Positions 9,401-15,416 of a stretch of DNA of 42,654 nt are shown here, piece by piece. The translations under genes were made by a program, and so were the position numbers. The DNA comes from a bacterium (lineage in GTDB: Bacteria; CAIWAD01), in contig JAUIFJ010000013.1 of the NCBI GenBank assembly GCA_030429345.1, forward strand, positions 77,812 through 120,465, in the 5' to 3' direction. The notes beneath the pieces were generated by a model. That model was given only the letters and a program-made list of their open reading frames with translations, did no database searches and was not told where the DNA came from. Each line of letters starts with the position of its first letter. The first letter of the stretch is position 1.

Positions 9401-11230
9401 GCGCGCAGCCTGCTCGCGGAAGGGCATAGCGACATGGCCCTGCAGGAACTGCAGCTGGCCCGTGCCGCCGAGCAGCGGGCCGGCCTCTCCGGGGTGGTCA
9501 CGCGGCGCAACCTGGCCGAGGCCTGGCTCTCGCTGCCTGGGCGCGAAGCCCTGCGCCGGGCGCGAGAGCACCTGGACGAGGCGCGACTGCGGGCCGCCAA
9601 GGAGGCTTTGCGCCTGGAAGAGTTGCGCCTTTCGCTGCTGGCAAGCCGCCTGGAACGCCTCTCGGGGAATCCGGAGGCGGCCCGCGGGCATGCCGAATCG
9701 GCCCTGGCCCTGGCGCGGAAACTGGAGTGGCGCGAAGGGCTCTGGAAGAGCCATCTGCAGCTGGGTCTGGCCCTGGAAGAGGCACAGCAGCCCCTGGCCG
9801 CTCGCGAGCAGCTGGACCGCGCGGCCGCCGCCCTGGAAGAGCTGCGCCAGGCGCAGGCCGGCAGCCGCTTCCGCAGCGGCGTGCAAAGTGCCCAGGCAGA
9901 ACTGGTCGAGTCGCGGCTGAGGCTGGCGCTTCAGGCGAGGGAGCCGGAAGAGGCCCTGGTGCTGGCCGATCGCAGCCACGCCGTGGGCTTCGAGGACCTG
10001 CTGGCCTGGCGCGAACGAGGGAAGGAGCAGGATGCGGCCCTGCGCAGCCGCAGCGACAGCCTGCAGCTGGAATTCTCCCTGGCGAGGCAGGCCCTCGAGC
10101 GCGGGCGCGGCGGAAGCCGGAACGAGGAGCAGCGCCTGGCCCGCCTGCGCGCGGAACTGGAAGCCAGCCGTCTGGCCCTGCAAGCCGCGGAGCAAGGGCG
10201 CATGCCTGAACAGCCCGCGCGCACGGCCCCCCTTCTGCCCCGCTTGCGCGCCGCCCTGGGGCCACGCCAGGCCATTGTGTTCTACCAGCTGGGGCCGCGG
10301 GAAGGGCAGCTCTTCTGGCTGCGCGGCGACAGCCTGGGGCATCGCCGCCTGGAACTGGCGCCGGACTCCCTGGCCCGCCTGGCCGAGCGGCACCGCACCC
10401 GGACCCTGCAGCTGCTGAGCACCGAAGGCAGCGCGCGCCAGTTGGCCCAGGTGCTGATCGATCCTCTGCTGGAGCAGCTGGAGGGAGTCGACGAGCTGAT
10501 CCTGGTTCCCCATGGCGCCCTGCATCGCCTGCCCTTCGCCTCCCTGGAGCTCGAGCAGGGCCTGCTGATCGATCGCTTCGCCCTCAGCCAGCAGCCCAGC
10601 CTGGCCTTCTGGCTGCGCAGCCGCGAGCAGCAAGCGGTCGAAGGGCCTGGACGCGCCTGGTGCAACCCTCCTGGGGCGGAGCTGGATTTCGCCGTGCTCG
10701 AGTGCCAGGCGGCCCGCGCCAGCTGGCCCGGCCTGCGCATCCTGCAGGACGATGCGGCCAGCCGCAAGGCCGTTCTCGAGGACAGTGTCGCACGGGCGAT
10801 CCGCCATTTCAGCTGCCATGGCCTGCATGACCCGCAAAGTCCTGCCGCTTCCGGCCTGCTGCTGGGAGAAGGCGAAGAGGTGCGGCTGCTCGACGCGACG
10901 ACCATCAGCGCCCTCGAGCTGCCGACGGAACTGGTGGCCTTGAGCGCCTGTGACACGGGGCTCGGCCGCACCGTCTCAGGCGACGAGGTGGCCGGCCTGC
11001 CCCGCGCCTTTGCCCTGGCCGGTGCGCGCAGCGTCTTCAGCAGCCTCTGGAAAGTCGACGACCTGTCGACCGCGGTGCTGGTCAAGCACTTCTACCGCAA
11101 CCTGGCCGCCGGCCAGTCCCGCGCCGAGGCCCTGCGCCAGGCCCAGCGCACGGTCCGCGACGAACTGAATCCGCACCCTGTCTACTGGGCCGCCTTCACG
11201 CTCTGCGGTGTCACGGATTCAATGCCTTAG
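3482..11230 (+). CDS. Giant exported TolB-propeller/TPR/CHAT-protease protein
   Basis: 2,582 residues from GTG 3482, chosen because a classical signal peptide follows directly (MKPIANHRLFLAFLMLAGSL...AAP). Any start further upstream would lie inside a dispersed repeat. Residues about 40-340 hold TolB-like propeller repeats ('DPALSPDGRYLVYS', 'PRWSPDGRWIYF'). Leu/Ala/Arg-rich helical TPR-type repeats fill about 350-1390 and 1640-2240. The C-terminus (about 2250-2582) is a CHAT domain, the caspase-like peptidase of the HetF/TPR family, with His2446 in 'FSCHG' and Cys2490 in 'LSACDTG', then 'ARSVFSSLWKVDD' and 'YWAAFTLCG'. Residues about 1420-1632 look like a second, degenerate CHAT domain. CHAT proteases are mostly intracellular (family knowledge), so an exported one is unusual. 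Partner and substrate are unknown; it could act as a periplasmic or surface sensor-protease. Confidence 0.93.
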   Translation: MKPIANHRLFLAFLMLAGSLSAAPVDSLYSPPPRALSGSQAEQDPALSPDGRYLVYSREERGNRDLWMRRVDSGVLGELPQRLTEHAAPDLRPRWSPDGRWIYFLSMRDDAAGDIWRLRLHRRWGSLKAGKAEAVLVRPGAQDNPCPHADGSLYFDETGPEGPRLMAFAADSLRRIAEPARLPVAWGDSLLYLAPREDGLSGLYWWHKGAKGELWSPPGGVLEMAALGSERIWLCGLPFAEQNPAGPTLVQQALRRATEYRGEAGLWLLDFRQSPPLVLNLLPPGRDPRQLSLAQTADAGPQLVLTEGRGRSSLRLQAASGSLRDSLEVQEFQLLLAAEGESPRREWLLERMASQFPATVEGEEAALAALRLAMRRPLLRGEDLLHRCRQLMRELSQGDLRTRASLLLQVLRLREEADPLAGQELASALDAECLALARAGQTGPAAEGWLELGRWRLSRGERAAALRVLQQVSELCPGEPEEATALLLRHWAYREQGSAEAARGSLRELAQGFPQQADLLSSWQESLRAQLDALPASVALAHVRDELAALGGVPGVGEALQLELARAEARLPEAMDLALSDLEGLRRQSLEGQSAFSRQVLLQAREARARWLMRSGRGDEALRELAGELQLLGEAGRPLETLRLSLLMERAGRAARSGDAALALADYQRVLALDGENVEALRGLAEAAAAEGRILEIAGPWLARAESDSVRAIDYYAAGLFHSWRAAEDPAALPESDHWLALALGAAPDMIRAYQTLAWNLAEERRQILQRKTGLKGLIDEVGQGNRIVRRWLRDVRQMDPEELLDRGLALLERALELAAEEEPGLRPELLRNLGNLHFTRGEFGAPAAREAWDRALAEGLDFRNEADLLGFRHKQGLVLQWLGEEQAAREALQEAESLAGQLGRGSEQRELLARLGLLESQAGRFATARSHYQRAFSLEPDPGQQGILARNLAWCSLELGDTEQARRDLRQSEELLAQADWPLPVPSNWLRIQLFGLRVPLWNFPGLGTGEGKLTWKPRDEELLRASLQARIEEREGRGDRALASLHERRKSLRRAGDSVGRVQLDLAIGAWLARSGQLEEAAERFQVAREEAADELLGMGLEGQAAVAELSLRLLSKNPEMDVRKWDRYLNLIQKFRSRMAEGESLPRRTAVQLQCLRAEVLLELGELSLRDGLVGPVSLDYRAQAMAVLDSLAAGQLAPALPAPSELGQIDLGRARVHRLLGESKSADRLVEALQAGPAPAVEEQLALLDPAGLDSLRARLAREPELFHQQDPARIARIRGALRNGLDLAEQQGDRERYRQLMHWWRWWEGRRPWGDRSLRLPRESDTNAWQNLLADLEELRQVREDSRRAEADLARRRAAGELPDSSVAIALRAERERLEGWVIQDRELLRKGESTRTLIEPGNRRRSISPGEPLDPLSMLYFNSDAFCPVALFDPAEVPPAAHRICLLYGDAGVGKELEANRVTGGDWISWIGEGHPDPRLRVLGPEAMGSADPRLDGRVLVLEATLELVCGDPASSWFDFGEGRRLDLRDLLQRRWSSETLGIAGLRRTGALSEEGPAWIFLESVLAKAGFRRWWLPAENVRLSGERFLAASLKELKGGVDRPGDYVGLERPPDPDLQFTELQIFGLPRTTPEERLEQGRAGLEEVLGLAVAQYREKRYGRAWEHFRRAIDLAQRLGETATVVRLRPLAAKSAGRGDGASERSRHALSALLERTAPLPGLEHGEAAWPQADAPYLEELLLLADRAGRREVARACLAALEEANPQGMKALGDRRVSRLSQAGAVLPAAALAEELELMPQGEDPRRALFLAKTYLDGGSPDLALTAFRAPVVAWQELQPPALLDKLELEAVAAMRLGQLSLARRGLEQAGELAAGMRPDSARQALSGLRRADLAWQEGLASGAFRELDAVRSLLPANRPELRLLWENTSGLVRQSLGEGPAALAHFRRALAEAQGLGDAREESAVRNNLARSLLAEGHSDMALQELQLARAAEQRAGLSGVVTRRNLAEAWLSLPGREALRRAREHLDEARLRAAKEALRLEELRLSLLASRLERLSGNPEAARGHAESALALARKLEWREGLWKSHLQLGLALEEAQQPLAAREQLDRAAAALEELRQAQAGSRFRSGVQSAQAELVESRLRLALQAREPEEALVLADRSHAVGFEDLLAWRERGKEQDAALRSRSDSLQLEFSLARQALERGRGGSRNEEQRLARLRAELEASRLALQAAEQGRMPEQPARTAPLLPRLRAALGPRQAIVFYQLGPREGQLFWLRGDSLGHRRLELAPDSLARLAERHRTRTLQLLSTEGSARQLAQVLIDPLLEQLEGVDELILVPHGALHRLPFASLELEQGLLIDRFALSQQPSLAFWLRSREQQAVEGPGRAWCNPPGAELDFAVLECQAARASWPGLRILQDDAASRKAVLEDSVARAIRHFSCHGLHDPQSPAASGLLLGEGEEVRLLDATTISALELPTELVALSACDTGLGRTVSGDEVAGLPRAFALAGARSVFSSLWKVDDLSTAVLVKHFYRNLAAGQSRAEALRQAQRTVRDELNPHPVYWAAFTLCGVTDSMP

Positions 11231-11236
11231 AATCAA

Positions 11237-11379
11237 GAGCTCGCACGGAGAGCACGGAGGAAGAACGGAGTACACAGAGAAGACAACGGAAGGCGGGCTG
11301 CCGGAAAGGCAATTCCTTACGAGAGCAACCAGACTCTACTCCGTGCTCTCTGTCTTTTCTGTGTTCTCCGTGCGAGCTC
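11237..11379. repeat. Long imperfect inverted repeat, CACGGAG family
   Basis: The left arm starts GAGCTCGCACGGAGAGCACGG (about 11237). The right arm ends TTCTCCGTGCGAGCTC (11379). The arms are purine-rich and pyrimidine-rich imperfect complements about 45 bp long, with a spacer of about 50 bp. The structure ends 27 bp before the ATP-grasp start codon at 11407, so it lies in the leader and could form a cruciform or RNA hairpin. The left arm is repeated at 16816, after the end of the same gene block. Confidence 0.8.
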
Positions 11380-11406
11380 CTCTTCTTCGGATCAAAAGGA
11401 GAACAC

Positions 11407-12264
11407 ATGCCCACGCCGATTGCTTTTCTGTCGATGGAGGACACGAAGGACTTCGTGATCTATGACCACCTGGCTGTGCCGGCGCTGGAGCGGGCGGGCT
11501 TCGAGGTCGAGACGGTGCCCTGGACGGTCGAGAGGGACTGGAGCCGCTACGCGGCCGTCGTGATCCGCAGCCCCTGGGACTACATGAACCAGTCGGAGCG
11601 CTTCCTGCAGGTGCTCGAGGAGATCGATCGTCACACGCAGCTGCTCAACGGCTTCGCGACCGTGCGCTGGAACATCGACAAGGGCTACCTGGCCGAGCTG
11701 GGGGGCAAGGGACTGCCTGTGGTCGAGACCACCCTGGGACGCGGCGGCGGTCCGGGGGAGCAGGCGCTGTGGCGCAATGTGAGCCGCGACCGGCCCTGCG
11801 TGCTCAAGCCGCGCATCGGCGCCGGGGGCTTCGACACCTATGTATTGCGCGACGGATCCTTTCCCCGCGAGGCGGGAAAGGCCTTTGTCGACCGCGACTG
11901 GCTGCTGCAGCCGTTCCTGGACGCCGTGCAGGAGGACGGGGAGTATTCCCTCTTCTTTTTCGGCGGCGTATACAGCCACGCCGTGCGCAAGGTCCCGCGC
12001 AAGGGCGAATTCCGCAGCCAGGAGGAATACGGCAGCGCCCTTTCCGCTGTCACACCGCGGGCCGACATGCTGGATGCGGCGAAGCAGGTCCTGGACGCCT
12101 TGCCGGAGGCGGTTTTCCAGGCCCGCGTCGACCTGGTTCGTGCCGCCGATGACCGCCCCCTGCTGATGGAGCTGGAACTGATCGAACCCTCGCTCTACTT
12201 CCCCTACGACGAGACCTCGCCCGGGAACTTCGCCCGGGCCTTGAAGAGATGGTTGGGGGTGTAG
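11407..12264 (+). CDS. ATP-grasp ligase, DcsG/RimK-like
   Basis: 285 residues, cytoplasmic, with no signal peptide. The ATG follows AAAAGGAG with a 6-base gap. The N-terminal half has 'RSPWDYMNQSERFLQVLEEI' and 'VRWNIDKGYLAELGGKGLPV', which match my memory of DcsG-type ATP-grasp proteins (O-ureido-serine cyclo-ligase of cycloserine synthesis and relatives). The ATP-binding lysine lies in 'CVLKPRIGAGGFDTYVL'. The metal-binding acidic segment is 'LLMELELIEPSLYF' near the C-terminus. Enzymes of this fold join a carboxylate to an amine or thiol with ATP. The substrate cannot be read from sequence. A second ATP-grasp gene, a PqqD-like gene and a PLP enzyme lie downstream, so it probably works in the same pathway, but repeats and a 455 bp gap separate it from them and it may have its own transcript. 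Confidence 0.87.
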   Translation: MPTPIAFLSMEDTKDFVIYDHLAVPALERAGFEVETVPWTVERDWSRYAAVVIRSPWDYMNQSERFLQVLEEIDRHTQLLNGFATVRWNIDKGYLAELGGKGLPVVETTLGRGGGPGEQALWRNVSRDRPCVLKPRIGAGGFDTYVLRDGSFPREAGKAFVDRDWLLQPFLDAVQEDGEYSLFFFGGVYSHAVRKVPRKGEFRSQEEYGSALSAVTPRADMLDAAKQVLDALPEAVFQARVDLVRAADDRPLLMELELIEPSLYFPYDETSPGNFARALKRWLGV

Positions 12265-12267
12265 GAT

Positions 12268-12573
12268 TGCAGGTGAAACCTGCAGGTTTTATTGGTCGGC
12301 CGTTGCACGGCCGGTGGATCGAAAGAGGCGGCATGCGGACTGTTCCAATCAATCAGCCCTGCAAGGGCTGACCAAAAAGAGCTGCAGGTGCAACCTGCAG
12401 ATTCTGGTTATTGGTCGGCCGTTGCACGGCCGTTGAATTGAAAGTGGCGGCGTGCCGTCCGATTTAAATGAATCAGCCCTGCAAGGGCTGACCAAAAGAG
12501 CTGCAGGTGCAACCTGCAGATTCTGTGATGGTGCAACCTGCAGATTCTGTGAGGGTGTCCACTGCAGATTCGG
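12268..12573. repeat. Triple-palindrome repeat, two full units and a partial third
   Basis: Units start at about 12268, 12383 and 12501. Each full unit of 115-119 bp contains three short palindromes in fixed order: CTGCAGGTGCAACCTGCAG (weaker in unit 1), GGCCGTTGCACGGCC and CAGCCCTGCAAGGGCTG. The third unit stops after the first palindrome and becomes a short array of about 24 bp steps (TGCAACCTGCAGATTCTGTG). All the palindromes have TGCA-type centres. The array fills the region between the ATP-grasp gene and the barrel gene. The remaining 12574-12718 shows no further structure beyond GC-rich direct words. Confidence 0.85.
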
Positions 12574-12718
12574 AGTTCGATTTCCTTGCCGTGCAATATT
12601 CGGCAAGTCGTTCCGTTTCAGCATCACGACAGCGGATCTCCCGAAGGGGAGTTCCGCGGGCGGGGAGCCGATAAACGGACGCGGGAGCGTCCGGCGAGCC
12701 TTCAACGATCGCGTCTAC

Positions 12719-13582
12719 ATGAAACCACTCTTAGGCCAGCTGGCCGCCTTGATCCTGCTGATGGCTGTAACCAGCCCGGCGTGTGCCGCGCTCACCCAGG
12801 GAACCTACACCTGGTGGAGCCTGCTGGCCGGCGCCGAACTGAACCAGGCCCTCGACAACGACCCCTATTCCTTCCAGGATGCGGAAACGCGCACGGCAAG
12901 CCTGTACCTGTCGGGCGGCAAGGGAGCGCGCTGGGGGATCCTCGCTTTCAACGACATGCGCCTCAGCCAGGACTGGTGGACCTTCCGCGGCCGGCGCGGC
13001 ATGCTGCGGCTGCGCGAGGAAAGCGCGACGGGGCTGGCCCGCGGCCTGTGGGCCTTCTACAGCCAGGGCAGCCAGGACTGGGAGGGTCGCGGCCTGGGGC
13101 TGGAACTGGATGCGCCGCCCCTGGGCGCCTTCCGCAATGGCTTCGAACTGTCCTGGACCCGGCACGCCTGGCTCAACGAACAGGGCGTCCTGCCCGTGCA
13201 GGAGGACCAGCAGTCGGTGCGAGTCGGATTGTTCCTGACCCGGCAGACGGAGAAAAGCCGCCTTCGCCTGGCCGGATTCCGGCAGACCCTGGACGGGAAG
13301 ACCGAAAGCGCCTGGCAGCTGCGGGCCGGTCGGCGCTTCGGCCGCACCGGGATCACGGCGACATTGTTCCACGGACGACAGAGCCTGTGGCTCGATGCCG
13401 AAAGCCTGGTGCTGCACGACGGCAGCAGCCCGCTGGAAGGAGCGGCCTCCCTGTCCCTGCAGCGGCCCCTCAGCGGCAGTCTCACCCTGAGGCTGGGCGC
13501 GGGCTGGACCGGCTCGATGGATCACGAGAATCGCTGGCTCTTCCTGGGACTTGCCTGGAAGACGGCCTACTGGACTTTGTAG
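12719..13582 (+). CDS. Predicted outer-membrane beta-barrel protein
   Basis: 287 residues from ATG 12719. The frame is open further upstream, but that part runs through palindromic repeats, and a signal peptide starts exactly here (MKPLLGQLAALILLMAVTSP...ACA). The mature part is a run of amphipathic strands with alternating hydrophobic and polar residues and aromatic girdles (WWSLLAG, RLSQDWWTF, RGLWAFYSQ, RLRAG-type ends). It ends 'WLFLGLAWKTAYWTL', with aromatic residues at the terminus as in many BamA-assembled barrels. No strong ribosome binding site is visible. It lies 57 bp upstream of the small exported protein and probably shares its transcript. The specific family was not recognised; a channel or receptor role would be inference. 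Confidence 0.75.
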   Translation: MKPLLGQLAALILLMAVTSPACAALTQGTYTWWSLLAGAELNQALDNDPYSFQDAETRTASLYLSGGKGARWGILAFNDMRLSQDWWTFRGRRGMLRLREESATGLARGLWAFYSQGSQDWEGRGLGLELDAPPLGAFRNGFELSWTRHAWLNEQGVLPVQEDQQSVRVGLFLTRQTEKSRLRLAGFRQTLDGKTESAWQLRAGRRFGRTGITATLFHGRQSLWLDAESLVLHDGSSPLEGAASLSLQRPLSGSLTLRLGAGWTGSMDHENRWLFLGLAWKTAYWTL

Positions 13583-13639
13583 GACAAAAGACCCCATTGG
13601 ATGGCGACGGCCGGTAGCGGCCGGAAAAAGGAGAACGGG

Positions 13640-14050
13640 ATGAAACGGATCCTAAACGCCCTGGCCCTGCTGCTGTTTTCGCTGCAGGTCCTGCAGGCCC
13701 ACGAACTGAGCCTGCGCATGGAGTTCGAGAAGGGGCAGCCTCATCGCATCGTGATCCAGGCCGACCTGGAGGCGGAGGCCTGGCTGGGACTGTCCTGGTA
13801 CCCTTATGGTGTCACAGACGCCTATGCCGAGGGCGAGCACCAGGTGATCCGCCTGTCGCCAGGCGAGAACGAGCAGATCTTCCGCGTGCCCGCGCGCATG
13901 CTCGGCGGTTCCGTCGAGTGCGCGCTCTGGAAGGTGCGTGTTACAAGGGAGGAATGCCCCACCCAGTGCCAGTGGTGCACGGACAACGGCTTCCACCTGG
14001 AAAAGCAGCAGGGCTACCTCTACGGAAGCCTGGCGAAGGAGGCGGAATGA
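13640..14050 (+). CDS. Small exported Cys-rich-tail protein
   Basis: 136 residues from ATG 13640, preceded by AAAAGGAGAACGGG, a strong ribosome binding site that decides this start over one 39 bases upstream. A signal peptide (MKRILNALALLLFSLQVLQA) is followed by a beta-rich domain ('RIVIQADLEAEAWLGLSWYP', 'HQVIRLSPGENEQIFRVPA'). The tail has four cysteines, one in VECALW and three in EECPTQCQWC. The stop overlaps the PqqD-like start (ATGA). I do not recognise the family. Because it is translationally coupled to a peptide-recognition protein and ligases, it could be the substrate they modify or a periplasmic partner. It is larger than a typical RiPP precursor. Confidence 0.82.
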   Translation: MKRILNALALLLFSLQVLQAHELSLRMEFEKGQPHRIVIQADLEAEAWLGLSWYPYGVTDAYAEGEHQVIRLSPGENEQIFRVPARMLGGSVECALWKVRVTREECPTQCQWCTDNGFHLEKQQGYLYGSLAKEAE

Positions 14051-14304
14051 ATCCCCAGAGTCACCTGCAGCTGAGCCCCGAAGGCTTCCTCTTCGACCAC
14101 TACTCGGGCGCCAGCTTCACGCTCAACCGGAGCGGCGTGCGCATTCTCGAGCTGCTCATCGAGGGACTGGATCGCGAGAGCATCCTGCAGCGCCTGGAAA
14201 CCACCTGGCCCGAGGCCGGCCGCGAACGCCTGGCCGGGGACCTGGACGGCTTCCTGGCAAGGCTGGAAAGCCATCGCCTGCTGCGCGCCGGGGAGGCCTC
14301 GTGA
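14047..14304 (+). CDS. PqqD-like peptide-recognition (RRE) protein
   Basis: 85 residues. The pattern is that of PqqD/RRE domains: a short strand region ('GFLFDHYSGASFTLNRSGVR', equivalent to the 'l.d..tG....LN..G..IL' core) followed by helices ('ILELLIEGLDRESILQRLE', 'DLDGFLARLESHRLL'). Such domains bind the leader of a precursor peptide and present it to the modifying enzyme (family knowledge). The start is fixed by a 4-base ATGA overlap with the upstream gene. The stop overlaps the next start as GTGA. Free-standing PqqD-like proteins beside ATP-grasp enzymes suggest ATP-dependent peptide modification, but no classical short precursor gene is obvious next to it. Confidence 0.82.
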   Translation: MNPQSHLQLSPEGFLFDHYSGASFTLNRSGVRILELLIEGLDRESILQRLETTWPEAGRERLAGDLDGFLARLESHRLLRAGEAS

Positions 14305-15416
14305 ACGCGCCCCTGCCCCTGGACTGGAAGCGCGCGGCGATCGCCGTCAGCGGGCTCAACAGCGCCGACAACCCGGCCCCCGGAGTGCCGGTGGCGCGCA
14401 GCCTGCGCGAAGCGGGACACACGGGTCCATTGGTCGGCCTGGCCTACGACAGCCTGGACAGCGGCATCTACCGCGAAGGGCTCTTCGACCATGTATACAT
14501 GATGCCCTTTCCGAGCAGCGGCGCCGAAGCCGTGCTGCAGCGCCTGCTGCGCATCCGCGACGAGACGGGCCTGCAGGCGGTGATGCCGGCCCTGGACAGC
14601 GAAATGGACCTCTACGCCTCGCTGGAGGAGGTGCTGGAACGCGAAGGCATCCGCAGCCACCTGCCCCGCGCCGACAGCCTGGAGCTGCGCAGCAAGGCCC
14701 GCCTGGCGAGCTTCTGCGAGCAGCAGCGGATCCTGGTGCCGCCGACCCGTTCCGTATACGACCTGGCCGGACTGGAGAAGGCCTGGAAGGAGCTGGCGGA
14801 CCCGACGGGCCAGCAGCCCGTATACATCAAGGGCCAGTACTACGAGGCCGAGAAGGCGAGGACGATCGAAGAGGCGCGCGCCTCCTTCCGGTCGATCAGC
14901 CGGCGCTGGGGCCTGCCCATCGTGATGCAGCGCGGCCTGCCGGGACACGAGCTCAACATCTGCTGCCTGGGCGACGGCATGGGCGGCCTGGTGGGAGCGG
15001 TGGCGATGCGCAAGCTGGCCCTGACCGCCAAGGGCAAGGCCTGGGCCGGTGTGACCGTCGGCGAGCCGCTGCTCTACGACTTCGCCCGCCGCGTGATCCA
15101 CGCCTTGCGCTGGCGCGGTCCCTGCGAGCTCGAAGTGCTGCGCCACGAGCACACGGACCAGCTGCACCTGATCGAGATCAATCCCCGCTTTCCCGCCTGG
15201 TGCTCGCTCTGCGCGGGCGCCGGGGTCAACCTTCCCGCGGCCCATGCCTCGCTGGTCCTGGGCCAGGATCCGGGTGACCTGCCCGCCGCGAAGAGCGGCG
15301 TGATCTATACCCGCCTCAGCATCGACCAGGTCTGCGACCTGTCTACGCTGCAGGCCCTGAACACTGCCGGACAGATCCACTTTCCGCCGGCCCAGCCTCA
15401 AGGAGACCCGCGATGA
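14301..15416 (+). CDS. ATP-grasp ligase, carboxylate-amine type
   Basis: 371 residues from GTG 14301, chosen for the GTGA overlap with the PqqD-like stop and a GGGGAGG 7 bases upstream. The N-terminal domain starts 'AAIAVSGLNSADNPAPGVPV' and contains 'VMPALDSEMDLY'. The ATP-grasp core has 'PVYIKGQYYEAEKARTIEEA', 'MQRGLPGHELNICCLGDG' and the metal-binding 'HLIEINPRFPAW', the hallmark of the carbamoyl-phosphate-synthase/biotin-carboxylase-like branch. It probably activates a carboxylate as acyl phosphate and couples it to an amine. The stop overlaps the PLP-enzyme start by 4 bases. It is distinct in sequence type from the ligase at 11407, so the pathway would have two different ATP-dependent ligation steps. 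Confidence 0.88.
   Translation: MNAPLPLDWKRAAIAVSGLNSADNPAPGVPVARSLREAGHTGPLVGLAYDSLDSGIYREGLFDHVYMMPFPSSGAEAVLQRLLRIRDETGLQAVMPALDSEMDLYASLEEVLEREGIRSHLPRADSLELRSKARLASFCEQQRILVPPTRSVYDLAGLEKAWKELADPTGQQPVYIKGQYYEAEKARTIEEARASFRSISRRWGLPIVMQRGLPGHELNICCLGDGMGGLVGAVAMRKLALTAKGKAWAGVTVGEPLLYDFARRVIHALRWRGPCELEVLRHEHTDQLHLIEINPRFPAWCSLCAGAGVNLPAAHASLVLGQDPGDLPAAKSGVIYTRLSIDQVCDLSTLQALNTAGQIHFPPAQPQGDPR

Noticed and set aside
6086-10837. 1,583-codon open frame on the minus strand
   Set aside because: It is entirely antisense to the CHAT gene, whose domains and catalytic motifs are clear; this frame has none.
12268-12573. CRISPR array
   Set aside because: Units are about 117 bp, composed of palindromes with no unique spacers, and no cas genes are nearby.
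12452-12718. Upstream extension of the barrel protein
   Set aside because: It translates palindromic repeats into a Cys-rich peptide, and a signal peptide begins at 12719.
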